A stretch of DNA of 64,000 bases from Niebla homalea (taxonomy: Eukaryota > Ascomycota > Lecanoromycetes > Lecanorales > Ramalinaceae), in assembly GCA_019925105.1 (NCBI GenBank), contig JAHGAU010000035.1, positions 620,001 to 684,000 of the forward strand. The letters are read 5' to 3'. Below, one piece after another: positions 51,749-62,539 of this stretch (positions are counted from its first letter, which is position 1; every line of letters begins with the position of its first letter). The position numbers and the translations under genes were made by a program. The notes under the pieces are model-generated. The model searched no databases. It was not told the origin of the DNA and saw only the letters and a list, made by a program, of their open reading frames with translations.

Positions 51749-52779
51749 TTAGCCTAAAGACTAAAGAGATCTTTATCGTTAAGGGGCGACGGGATTATAA
51801 CTGATAATACTAAGCCCTTAAATAGGGATAACTTAGATAACGATGGTAATAAATAGTACTCTAAGTCGTTATCCTTTAAGACTATAGCTTTCCTAAATGA
51901 TACATATGTAAAACGGAACGTCTTATAAAGTAAACGGTAACGGACCCGGAGTTTCTTCTTACTCAACGAGAACCGTAATTCAGGGGCTGATGATAGGTAA
52001 TGGACGTAAAGCTTATGGAGTATATATAATACGCCGGGCAAAAGAACGTTATTTAGGGATAGACAGTTCAATTATAGGCTAAAGTAATAAAACGTATAGA
52101 TCAGGATAATCGATATGTTCTTAATAGTCTTAATAGTAGTGAAGATCTTAATGAAAAGCCCCTAGAAATAAAGCTATGATTAATCTAAGCCTTAATAATT
52201 TTGGTGAAGAGGAAAGAGCCTTGGAAGTAGGTATCTTATTTCTCTTTATACTTAAACTTTAGCATAATAATTAAGGTAAACTTTAATATAAAGCTAAAAT
52301 AGTAATAGCTTAAACTAAATAACTAACTTAATTAAAAAGCTGGATATACGTAATAGTAGGCTTTATAAGCCGCTTTAATCGCCTTAATAATAAATAAACG
52401 TTTCCCCTTATTCTTTAGGGGTATTAGCGCGTTTACTAGGGATCCGCCGATCCAACGGCCCTATAAGTACTACTGCACCCTTATAGCGTATACGTAAATC
52501 GGTACATAGGGCTACTGCACCTTACGGTCTGCGTATAATAATGGTTTTAGGCTGGGTGGCGTCCCAGCCTTCTCATTTTCCGTCTTAACCTCCTTATTTT
52601 TAGGTGGCTAAAACCCAAATCGATAAAACTGCTAAGTAACTATAATAGTTATAATAATAATAAGAGCCGTTACGATGCTAGCGGAGCGATAATACGGCTC
52701 TTAAGGTGTTTAAGCTGTCGTTACTAAGGCTTACTAATTGCTAAGCGCAGTGGTAAGTATATAAGCCGGGCTTATAACC
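51749..52779 (-). promoter_or_regulatory. Copia-2 leader with two hairpins
   Basis: About 1 kb between primer-binding site and gag, far less RIPed than the coding part. Two perfect inverted repeats: AGGCTGGG/CCCAGCCT at 52549-52570 (8-bp stem, 6-nt loop) and TAAGAGCCGT/ACGGCTCTTA at 52661-52703 (10-bp stem, 23-nt loop). Retrotransposon leaders often carry RNA structures for packaging or dimerisation, so that is a possible role, not shown. The open frame at 51754-52071 has no recognised domain. Confidence 0.6.
52766..52779 (-). promoter_or_regulatory. Copia-2 primer-binding site
   Basis: In element sense GGTTATAAGCCCGG follows the 5' LTR end directly. This is the same site as in Copia-1 and complementary to the initiator tRNA-Met anticodon arm after one G-to-A reversion. 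It also fixes the inner LTR edge at 52780. Confidence 0.72.
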
Positions 52780-52917
52780 TATTAAAATAATAAGGTATAA
52801 CTTGCTTGGTTAAGTACTATATAAGGTGCTAAGCGATACCTATCTATGAGAAGTCCAGAAAGTAGGCTAGTCCCCTTTTGGTAATAGCCGAGGTCTTTGC
52901 CTTCTGCACTTCTGACA
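52780..52917 (-). repeat. Copia-2 5' LTR
   Basis: In element sense TGTCAGAAGTGCAGAAGGC to TTTTAATA (CA to TA). 138 bp, matched to the solo LTR at 24329-24465. The target-site duplication cannot be tested because the other end is missing. Confidence 0.9.
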
Positions 52918-53162
52918 GAAATAAATTATTTTTGGATCTTCGTTTTACCTCTGAATATAAATTAGGGGTATCCTCGCCCTATCCTTTTTCTAAGGTCGGC
53001 TTACATATAAACGGTTTTAGGTCTTAAAGATCACTATTATTAAGGAATAGCTTTAGATTAAAGTACGTCCGCGTAAAGATATCTTTTTTTATAGCTTCCT
53101 TCTTTAAAGTTTAAACGTATTATATAATAAATTTCAACTCTTAAGATATTATAATATAATTA
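52918..53162. other. Spacer, possibly single-copy DNA, no gene seen
   Basis: 245 bp of mixed composition with no marked RIP in the first half (CTCGCCCTATCC, GTCGGCTTACAT). No element, frame or RNA gene recognised. Confidence 0.55.
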
Positions 53163-53323
53163 TGGGATAGAGGGTGGAGGCCTGGTGGACGCCGGTTTTT
53201 GCCCTGACGTTATGAGTGTCAGGTTTTTGCGGTTACCAGTAAGGCCAAAAGGCCGCGTATTAAGGAACGCCGGAATTAGCTTAGCTAGACCCGTAGTATA
53301 AATCAATCAATCAATCAATCAAT
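53163..53323 (+). mobile_element. LINE fragment L6, 5'-truncated, RIP-free
   Basis: 161 bp of LINE 3' end: GGCCTGGTGGACGCCGG to (AATC)5-type tail. At positions where L2 has T/A this copy has C/G, so it is close to the unmutated consensus. Like L5 it is too short for efficient RIP. Confidence 0.92.
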
Positions 53324-53344
53324 AATATAATTATTAATATCCTA

Positions 53345-53960
53345 TAGGATATATTGCTTAAAAGCTGGGTAACGGTCGGTTTTCTTATATAATAAAGGAT
53401 TAATTGAATTTAATAAGTCTTCATCCGTATTACCGGTTTTAAGTATAATATATATTATTCCTTTATAATTCTATTTTATTAACTTATATTACTTTTTATC
53501 GTTTATATATTTATATTACTTATTAAGTCGGTTTATAGGATTAATTAATTTTTAACGTAATTTAAATTCTAACCGTTAATACTTTTTATATAATATAAAG
53601 CGTAATTTTCATTTCTATATTATATTATCGCTTTTATTCTTAAGCTAGTTTTTTATTTAACGATATATTTAAAGGATATAGGATCTTTATTTTTATCTTT
53701 AATTTATTAAGCGTTAACGCATAATATTAAATTAATAGTTTTATTTTTAAAATTATTAAATTATATAATCCTTTTTATTAATTAAAGCGGTACGAGCTTA
53801 TTATAATTATTACGGGATATATCGGGTATATCGCTATTAATTAATACTTTTTTTCTTTTTACCGTATTAAAAACTTATTTATATATTAACTCCTTAACTC
53901 CCTTATTCTTTAGATTATATCCTCCTTAATTATCGTTTTAAGTCTTATTCTTATTATTTT
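53345..53960 (-). pseudogene. Unidentified degraded coding sequence, minus strand
   Basis: On the minus strand long stretches are interrupted only by TAA: GKKKKVLINSDIPDI, NNYNKLVPL, ISFKYIVK, RNENYALYYIKSING. This pattern, amino-acid-like composition with stops at Gln-type codons, suggests a RIPed gene. No family recognised. It lies directly beyond the 3' end of the Copia-3 fragment. Confidence 0.45.
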
Positions 53961-54040
53961 AATTATAATTATCGTCGTACTTATTTCTGTTAATATATTA
54001 ATTAAATTAGTTTTTTCCTTAATTATTATTATTATTTTAA

Positions 54041-54479
54041 TGTTGAAGTTGAGAGGTATAAGTTATTTGATTATTACTATGTACAAGGTAAGACTATATG
54101 CAAGGCTATATACCGCTATCTTACTTAGGTTTAACACGTCCGTTTTATTTAATCTGATCCGCGTTACGTAATCTCCCAAGTAATGATCTTATATATTTAA
54201 TATTCCCTTTCGAACTTCGTATATAGCCTATAAATTTTAATTATTAAATAACTCCTTTATAGCCTTAACGTTATGTCCTTTTATATAAAAGTTTAATTAC
54301 CGTATTTATTACGTAGCTTCCCTAATTATTAAGTAATTAACTCCTTTAATTATGGAGTAACTTATTCCCCTATATAGCTATTATTTATTACTTATTACCC
54401 GGCTTATTATTAAGTCCGCCGTCGGTAAGTATACGGTCCCTAAACTATTAATACGATGGCTTTTTAAGGCTTAAAGCCC
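54041..54479 (-). repeat. Probable 3' region and LTR end of Copia-3
   Basis: In element sense this follows the RNase H. It includes a short purine tract TATAGGGGAA near 54372 and ends CTCAACTTCAACA at 54041, a plausible LTR CA end. No second LTR copy is in the window, so the LTR boundaries are unproven. Confidence 0.4.
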
Positions 54480-54980
54480 GTTTAAATTATATAAAAATTT
54501 TAATAAATAAGGCCTTTATTAACCCGTTAACAACCTGCTCCGTAATATAAATATACTCGAGATCTACGGTATTAACTTTAAGTTATTCCCGTAGTTAATA
54601 TAATTAAATACTTATATACTTTATTTTTACGTGATATACCGGGTTTTTAATTAGTATAATAACCCCTTAATTATTATTATAAATCGTAATAATAAGTATA
54701 TATCCAGCTTTATCGGGTTATATTTACCTTAATAGGTTTTTTAATTAAATAGCTTCCTTAATAACCTACGTTTATCCCGTATACTCGGCTTTATAGGTAA
54801 ATAACGTTATAGTTAATTATTTTTTTAAAGATTAATAAATCGGTATATTCTTAACGTTAAAGAAATAGCCTAAAGTTGATTTACGGGTAGAGTTAACCGT
54901 AAAATCGGAGTTAATATACCTATTAAGAGCCCTAAATTTACCCTTATATATTAATTAAAGCGTGTTCTTGGTGAGATCCT
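54480..54980 (-). pseudogene. Copia-3 RNase H fragment
   Basis: Minus strand: YINSDFTVNSTRKSTLGYFF (54859-54918 region) matches the copia RNase H D-S-D-x-A-G-D-x-x-T-R-K-S-T-x-G-Y block. SSKK, FTYKAEY and, near 54500-54570, VDLEYIYITEQVVNGLIKAL match its remaining blocks. Upstream RT is absent; homology stops at about 54980. So only the 3' end of a third copia survives. Confidence 0.82.
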
Positions 54981-55440
54981 TGCCGGAAACGGCCATATCC
55001 CGTGCTGTTTTAGGCCGTAAGTTCACTTTTATCTGCACTTATCCTTATTATCGAAAAGCATTTTAGCTAGGATCCGTACGCTTTTTATATTATCTATACT
55101 TATTATTAATAATATATCCTACGGAGATTAAAACCTAACAATATAAGAGAGCTTACTCGTTACTGAAATCCGGTAATACCCTTTTTTACCTTTACCTTTA
55201 CTTTAAGCGTTTACCGGTTAATAGTATTTAAGCAGGTACGAATCTAGGTTTAAAGCCGTAATTCTTCTATCTCTTTATATTTTAATCCCTTCTTAAAGTC
55301 TTTTTATTAATATTTTTTAATACTTTTACCTTTTATCCTTTTTATTCTTATAATATACCTTTCCGGATTAAAAGAGTTATTATACTTAAAGAGTTTAAGT
55401 TTAAATAATAATATTTTAATAGCCTTTATTAAAAAGCTTA
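54981..55440. other. Spacer between Copia-3 fragment and the DUF3435 relic
   Basis: About 460 bp. 54970-55080 keeps CpA and is little RIPed (CTTGCCGGAAACGGCCATAT). The rest is AT-rich. It may hold the 5' end of the DUF3435 gene, but I cannot identify a start codon. Confidence 0.5.
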
Positions 55441-55449
55441 ATAGCGGTT

Positions 55450-57534
55450 ATATAAAAAGCTATATAAGGTAAATATTTAAAAGGTAATCAATCATATAAA
55501 AAATATATAAATAGAATTCTATAGGAAAATAAAGTTAAATAATAGCTATTAAATATTCTTATAAAGCGATATCACTTATTATATAACCTTTCTTAAATAA
55601 TTAAAGATAAATTACTTAATACCCTATATAGATTTTATTATAATTTATTAATATAGCTTAAGCCAGCTTTATATTATATATAACGGGGGTTATAAATTGG
55701 ATAAGATTATCCTAAAATAAATAATCGAGGTTAAGGATAAAAGATTAAGTTACTTTAATAAAGGTATAATTAATATAATTTATAATTTATCGGAGGTTAT
55801 TTAAAGGAGAAATATAATTTTAACGATATATTATTTAATTAGCCGCTCCTTAATAGCAATAATTTTAATTAATTCCTATACTATTATTAGGTTACGGATC
55901 TTATTAAGTATCCGGATAAATAATAGCGGGTTTAAGTAGCTATATTTATCCTTTTTACCGGTTTTATTAACTTTTAATTTACGGCGTTTTTATTAATTAT
56001 TTATAAGGATCTTAACCTATTTATAGCCCGAAATAAAACGGAAAAAGAAAGGATATTCGTTTTTAAAGTTAAGTTAAATAAAGTTAAAAATAATAAGTGA
56101 CCATAAGTTAATCGATATTAATAAAAATAATTTTATATTAAACTTAAATTTAATAAAAAATATATCTTCCTTACCGATAACTTGCCCTTTTATTATATAA
56201 TCCTATATATAATTTACCTTATTTATAATAATCGCATTTTTATATATAAAGATATAACTTTTTCCGAGATAATAAATATAATAATCCTTTTTAACTTACG
56301 TTTATAGTAAATATTATAAAAAGAAAATATTAAGAAAGAGCCCGTCTTTAAACGTTTATTATAAATTATAAAAAACGTTCGTTAAAGTTTATTTTATAAT
56401 ATTTTTAATATTTAATTTAAATAACTTAAAGAATCGGCCGGTTTTAATAATAAGGTTATTATATATTACTTTTATAAAGTAATAAGGAACGCTATTAATA
56501 ATAAGTATAACGTTTAATTATATTAATAGGTAGTTATTAACCTTTTAAACGATCTTTCCAATATTAATCCCGTTTATAATTTTATATTTAATTATAAAAG
56601 TAATAAATTATTCTATAAGAATTATTTCTCCTGCTTTATCCGATTTAATATTAAGGTAATTTATTTAAGTATATTATCTTACGTAAATAATATTTTAATA
56701 ATTAATTTAATAAATTTTACCTTAAATCTTTACCGCTTTACGCGTTTAACCGTTAAATAGATTTAAGTTATTAATTAAGACTTATACGTAATAAAGCTAT
56801 ATAATAAAAAAAACCGTTTTAAAAAGTTTATTGATAAGTTTAATTTATTAACTTATTAAGAATATATTATTATTAAAAAGCAGCTTAATAATTTAAAAAT
56901 TAATAAGTATTAATTTTATAAGTTATAATTTTAAAAAAAATATAACGTTTATATTTTTACGTGAAATCTTTTAAAGTAATAAAAGCCAGGTATAAAGGTC
57001 CGGAATCCTATTTAAACGGTAATCCTTAAGACTTATCCGTTTCCTATCCGATCGCGGTTTATAAATACGTTTATTAACGGTTTTTATTATCCGTAAATAA
57101 TCCTTAATAATCTAATCCTCCTATATAACCTAAAAGAAGGCCTTTACCGTTAACGCCGTTTAACGAGTAATTTATTAGCGGATAAAAAGTCGTTTTCTTC
57201 TGACTTTAATATTAACTTTAACTTTTATAAGGATATAAAGTATAGCGTTCTTAAGTTATAAATTAATTAAAGTGAAGCTTTAAAAAAGCTATACCGTTAT
57301 TAATATCCTTAATAATATTTATATTATTTTAATAATATTAAGATGCCCAGAAAAGCCCGCTTAACTTCCTTAATAAATAAATTCGCTTTATAATAATATA
57401 TTAAGCGGTATTACTTTTTTTTTTAAAAAGGCTTTAATTATTTTTTCTTACGTATTAATTACGTTACCTTAATTTTTAATAATAAAACGCTTTTAAAGAA
57501 TTACGTAATAAAGGTTTATAATATAAAGATATAA
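55450..57534 (+). pseudogene. DUF3435-family tyrosine recombinase relic (Starship captain / Crypton-like)
   Basis: One reading frame stays in register from at least 55801 to 57534, broken almost only by TAA/TAG. Blocks in order: YNFNDILFN (55813-), FLYYY-VTDLIKYPDK (55876-55920), V-VAIFILFTGF (55933-55965), YKDLNLFIARNKTEKE (56002-56049), KKYIFLTDNLPF (56155-56190), PVFKR (56341-56355), ESAGFNNKV (56431-56457), YYFYKVIRNAINN (56464-56502), then a C-terminal helical region. The tail has MPRKARLTS and finger-like FAL--YIKRYYF (57391-57420) and LLKNYVIKVYNI (57490-57525), where Tyr stands for His. These follow the family order: D-E-R-Q-R-V-Q, R-P-G, Y-K-D-L, F-x-D-x-x-P-x-C-P, P-V-F-R, R-R-G-T-G-N-A-I, C2H2 end. 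The catalytic Arg of F-R-K-x-x-G-N would be the TAT at 56473. The N-terminal 120 codons and start are unclear. Such recombinases cut and integrate large fungal elements. This one is dead. Confidence 0.82.
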
Positions 57535-58259
57535 GTATTTATTATAGTAGAAATTTATCCTCTGTTTTTATTTTAATAACTATAAGGACTTATTTATATA
57601 ACCTTCTTTTTAATTAACGTTTATATACTTTAAAATATTTTTCTTAAAATTTATATAAGATAATATAATTAATAAGGGATAAAATAAGTCTTAAATCGTT
57701 ACGATTAATATTATTTTTATTTTGGTAATATTTTAACCTTATATAATTTCTATTAAAGAAAACGGTTATAAATCCTTCTTAATAAAGCGATAAACGTAAT
57801 ATTTCCCGTTTTATTATATAATTAATATTATATTAACCTTATATAGTTATATTAATTTATCCGCTTTTTTTATTAAGTTTACTTTTTTTTTCATAAATTA
57901 TTAAGCTTTTAAGTAAGCCGTTAACGGTAATATATAATAAAAGGTAATAAATATTATAATTTTCTATAGAAGAATGATTTTAAATCTTATATTAATTATT
58001 CTTATATCTTTTTATACCGGTCCGTAAGTATTAAAAATATAAATTAAAACCCTATTAAAAAGGACCTTTTTATTAAGTTATTACGGTAGTTAATATTTAT
58101 AAAGCTTAATAAATTTTACGAAATAATTTATTAATTAAATCTTATATATAATAACGGAAATTCTTATGAAATATTCTTTTAAATATAATAAGTAATTAAA
58201 TAAGCAGACGGTTAAGCTTATTAATTTATAAATAATAAATAATTCTTATTTAAAAATTA
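57535..58259. other. Unassigned degenerate sequence
   Basis: 725 bp after the DUF3435 stop. Plus-strand frames give long TAA-only-broken stretches (for example ISIYYSRNLSSVF at about 57531-57570, LLKKTVINPS at about 57745-57775), but so does the minus strand. I see no known family. Confidence 0.4.
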
Positions 58260-59560
58260 TTAAAAACGTTATTTTTCCTCCGGCGGTAATTCTTTAAGTA
58301 TTATTTTAAGTACTTTATAATATTTAATTAACTTTATTAAAACATTAAGTTTCCTACGCTTTAAGGATTAAGACTTTACGGTACGTAATGGATTTAATCT
58401 AATCTTAAAAGGTATAAATCTTACCTTATTAATATCTATAGATTCCTCGTCTTAGCCTTTTTTAAAGGTAGCTTTACGCTTTACCTTTACCGGATCTATA
58501 AAGGTAATTATTCCTTTAAATTCTTATAGATTATAATATATTTTTTTATAAATAACGTTATTTATAGCTCCTTTTTTAAGGTTTAAACACGTAATCTAAT
58601 AAATCTAGATTCTTAATTAATAAATTTTTAATCCTTAAATTATTAAAGGATTAATACTTTATCGTTATTATATTATTTATAATTTATATATCTTTTTAAA
58701 TTAATTAAATTTAAGGCTTCCTTTTATAATTTATTAATAATAAGAGCGATATATAATATTGTTAAGCAATTTTCCTTCTTAAGTAATTATTTTTTTATAT
58801 TATTCTCGTATTAGGAAATCTTATTAAATTGCTTTATAATATTTATTATATCCGGATATTACGGGTTTATTTTATTAATATTTTAAACTTAATAAATTAC
58901 GTTATTAAACTATTTAAAGCGCGTAATTACCTTTATTATAGAATTAACTTTTTATAAAATCTTATATTACGCTTCGATTATTCTTTTATTCATATTAATA
59001 ATTTAATAAGCGTTAATACGTTTTATTAATTAATTATTTATATATTCTTAATAAAATAATATAAAGGATATTTTAAGTTTATTTTTAATATTTAATAATA
59101 AGCCGTTATTTATATAATTATTAATATTAAAGGAACGTTGATTTCCGCCGTTCCCGTTAAGGTTATTAAGGAGGCTACCGGTATTAAAGGAGTTTTAATT
59201 TCCGCCGAAATTATTAAGGAGGCCGGTATTAAAAGAGTTTTGGTTTCCGCCGTTTTTACCGAGGTTATTAAGGAAACCGCCGGTATTAAAGGAGCCTTGG
59301 TTTCCGCCGTTCTTACCGAGGTTATTAAAGAAGCCGCCGGTATTAAAGGAGTTTTAGTTTTTATTATTCTTATTAAGGTTATTAAGGAGGCCGCCGGTAT
59401 TTAAAGAGTTTTAATTTCCGCCGTTTTTACCGGGACCGCTATTCCCGCTAAAGTCGAAAAGGGGGTTATTCGTTTATAACGTTTACGTTTATATTTAATA
59501 TATAGAGATCGTTATTATCTTATTTTTTAATTTTACCTCTTTTTTAATCTTTAATTTCAG
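58260..59560 (-). pseudogene. Unidentified Gly/Asn-repeat protein relic, minus strand
   Basis: In sense order: a lysine-rich lead-in at about 59520-59560, NPLFDFSGNSGPGKNGGN at about 59420-59475, then five to six 19-residue repeats of the type NTGGFFNNLGKNGGNQGSF (59126-59440). Further down is a well-preserved charged stretch EFKGIITFIDPVKVKRKAT ... KELPPEEK (58270-58510). The composition resembles disordered linkers or FG-type repeats. No catalytic domain or known family recognised. Stops are TAA. The plus-strand ORF at 59138-59404 is the antisense of the repeats. Confidence 0.5.
59126..59440. repeat. 57-bp tandem repeat (19 codons on minus strand)
   Basis: Units at 59126-59182, 59183-59227 (shortened to 45 bp), 59228-59284, 59285-59341, 59342-59398 and a partial unit to about 59440. 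Unit lengths are multiples of three, as expected for a coding repeat. Retained CpG (TTTCCGCCG) and low stop density suggest less mutation than in the flanks. Confidence 0.9.
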
Positions 59561-59604
59561 ATTCTTTAAGCTACTTTACTCCTTGATTATACAATAAACG
59601 TAAA

Positions 59605-59937
59605 TTATACCCCTAAGGCTGGTACTGCCCCCTTACGCGTTATACCCCTGACCTGGGTGCTGGCCCCCTTACGCGTTGTACCCTGACCTGGGTACTAACC
59701 CCCTTACGCGTTATACCCTGACCTGGGTACTGGCCCCCTTGCGCGTTATACCCTAACCTGGGTACTAGCCCCCTTAATGCGGTTATCCTTGGTCTTACTG
59801 GTTCCCTCCTTAAGGTAAATACTACCCATTTTGCGCGTTATACCCTTAAGGTAGGTATTAACTCCCTTAATACGGTTATCCTTAATTTTACTGGTTCCCT
59901 TTTTAAGGTAAATACTATTTTTTTTACTGCGTTTATA
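59605..59937. repeat. GC-rich compound minisatellite (35-bp units, then a 93-bp duplication)
   Basis: Five head-to-tail units of 35-36 bp (59605-59639, 59640-59675, 59676-59710, 59711-59745, 59746-59780) with the core TTATACCCTGACCTGGGTAC and a CCCCCTTACGCG end. Then a 93-bp period joins CCCTTAATGCGGTTATCC (59771) to its RIP-altered copy at 59864. Unit length is not a multiple of three, so it is probably non-coding. The first units are among the least RIPed sequence of the window; the last copy is clearly mutated by transitions. Confidence 0.92.
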
Positions 59938-62539
59938 GTTAGTTTTATTAATTATACCTAAGATATAAAGCTTACTTTCTTAAAATTAATATTTTAAAAC
60001 TTAAAATTATTATGATTTATTACTTAAATCTTAAAATTCGTTATTCTTAAAATATATATCTTTTTATATCCTCGGTAAAAAGGTTATAATCCTTTATAGG
60101 TATATTATTAATAAAAAAGGTCCTTTTTCTATAGATTTTTATAAAGGTACGTTTATTAATAAAGGGGTATTAACTTAATTAACGTTTTATATCTTTAAAA
60201 AATTAGGAATTATTTTAATAAAATATAAAAATATTCTTATAATCTTTTATTTTTTTTATTTATAATTTTTTATATAGTATAATATAATATAATATATATT
60301 TAAGCTTTAATAATAAACTATTTACTTTTCTTTATATTATTAATTATATTTATTTCTTAAGCCGCCGATATTATATTTTCCCGGGATAATTTAATATATT
60401 TATATTTATTTTCTTAAAGTTACGGTTTAAACTTTTTAATAAACTTTTATTATAATATAGACTTTATTTATAAATTAATTAATAAAGGATAATTAATATT
60501 ATATTATTTAAAAGAAAAAGATTATAGTATAGTTAATATTATTCCCTATAACTTATAATTATAAAACTTAATAACGTACTTATTTTTAATACTTTTTATA
60601 ATCGATTTATTAACTCCGTTACTTTTATATAACGATAAATACTACCTATAAAGGATATAATATAAAAGTAAATTGAATTATATTTTAACGGATACGTTAT
60701 TAAGTATATTTTCTTCCTTAACGATAATAACGGTAACTTCTTTAAAAGTAAATTCTTATAATATTTCTTTATTTTAACTTAATTTAATTATTATTAATGC
60801 GTACGGAAAATTATATATTTTTACCGCCTTTTAATATACTTATTAATTAACCTTTTTAATAAAAATATATTAAATAAAGGATTAATAAACTTTTAATTTA
60901 TTACTTTTATAAGTTAAAATAAAAGTTTAATAAAATAATAACTTAACTTAACGTAAATAGTTAATATTCTCCTTAAAATAATTATTATAACTTTTTCTTA
61001 TTAATCTTATTATATTAACTTTTTACCTTTTATTATTTTCTTAACTTTAAGTTATATAATTAAAGTAAACGTTAATTTTTTAATCGTAAGAATTAATATC
61101 TTTAAGCAGAAACCGATTATTACGGTTATAATAACTTCCGTTAACTCCGTAAAACATAATATAAATTTAACTTTAAGTATCAGTTTTTATTGGAGCCTTT
61201 TAAAGGGATCCTTAATAATAGCGTTAAAGATTATAAGCTCGTTAAATAATAATAATATATAATTAATTACTTATTAAAAGAGTTTCTTATTAATTAATAA
61301 TATTAATAATTTATCCTCGATTAAGAATAAGGCGAATATAATATTAAATAGGGTCTCCGGTTTATCTTAAGTAGTTAATCCGTTATTAATACTTTTTATA
61401 AGGAGTATAAATGGATTACGTTATTTTAATTTGGTTATTATAAATATAATTACGTTAATAATAGCGTTACTTATAGATTAAAACTTTTTTAATTAAGTTT
61501 ATTATTTTTTAAATAGTTATAAATAGATATTAATTAAAATTATGATTTAAGATTAACTTTATTAAACGTCCGAATACTTTTTATAATTTTATTCCTTTTT
61601 AAAGGTTTTTTTATTTGAAATTTTAAGCACGTAATATAGCTTTTACGTCTAGTATCCTTTTAAGTTAAGCCCCCACCTTAAAGGACCCTTTATTAGTTAA
61701 AAGTAACCCCCTTTTAATTAACTTATTCTAAAAGCAATATTTCTTAAAAAGGGCGAAAGATTATATTTATTTAATATAGTAAAATATTATATATAATATA
61801 ATAATTTACTTAATCCAATTTATAATATATATTCATCTAATATTTATCCGCGTAAAATTAAGGGAAAAGTTATAAGGAAGTAAGCTTATTTAATTCCGTT
61901 GGGTACTATAAATTAAACCTAGAAAAAAATACGTTAGACGTTTATAATAAATTAATATCATTAATTATTTATATTATACCTCCTTTATATAAGGAACTAT
62001 AAATCGATTTATTATTAAGAGCTAAAATAATAAAATAGGATAATCGTAAGCCTTAAATTTAAAATTACTAAATACTTTATATATAGAGTTAAGTATAATT
62101 AAGTATTATCGGCTTTCTTTTATTTATTAATTAATTAAGTATTAAATAAAATCTTAATATTCTTTACGGTAATAAACTTATTATATACGTAATATATTAA
62201 ATAATATTGAATCTTTACTACGCTTAATTTATAATCCCTTATTATTTTTATAAAGTTAATAATATCTTTTTTTTTTATCTTTAGATTAAAGGTTTACTTA
62301 AAGTAAAGTTAAATATATATATTTTTAATTTCTGTTATATTTATTAATTTAAAGTTAAATACAGTTAATTTATATTTAATCGCTTTATCCAGTTTTTTTA
62401 TATTATTTATCGTAAGGATATATAATAGTCTTAATAATTTAAAGCCGTTAAAATTACTTAATTAAAAGGTTAAGGATAATATCTTAATTAAGGCCGATTT
62501 TTCGCGTTTAAGTTTAATAAAATTATAAATGCCCCGGTT
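59938..62539. other. Unassigned RIP-degraded sequence, probably coding once
   Basis: About 2.6 kb. In one plus-strand frame from 60340 to about 61190 nearly all stops are TAA at Gln-like positions, and the residues between are rich in Leu, Ile, Asn and Ser (possible ex-Pro/Thr/Ser codons after C-to-T). The minus strand also offers stretches (for example 61210-61430). No family recognised, no LTR or LINE homology to the rest of the window, and 61660-61700 is briefly less RIPed. Confidence 0.45.

Noticed and set aside
51754..52071. 105-codon minus-strand ORF as an independent gene
   Set aside because: It lies wholly in the Copia-2 leader between primer-binding site and gag, shows no known domain, and is out of frame with gag. 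Kept only as a note on the leader.
59138..59404. 88-codon plus-strand ORF with a VIKEAAGIKG-type repeat, looking like a small repeat protein
   Set aside because: It is the exact antisense of the 57-bp repeats, which read on the minus strand as Gly/Asn-rich units continuing into a longer coding-like frame on both sides. The plus reading has no continuation.
59126..59440. FG-nucleoporin gene
   Set aside because: The units have Gly, Asn and Phe but no regular GLFG or FxFG spacing and no adjoining nucleoporin domain. Left as an unidentified repeat protein.
54041..60000. A full-length minus-strand copia extending from the Copia-3 RNase H up to the minisatellite
   Set aside because: RT does not precede the RNase H. 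Homology stops at about 54980 and the next 2 kb are the plus-strand DUF3435 relic.
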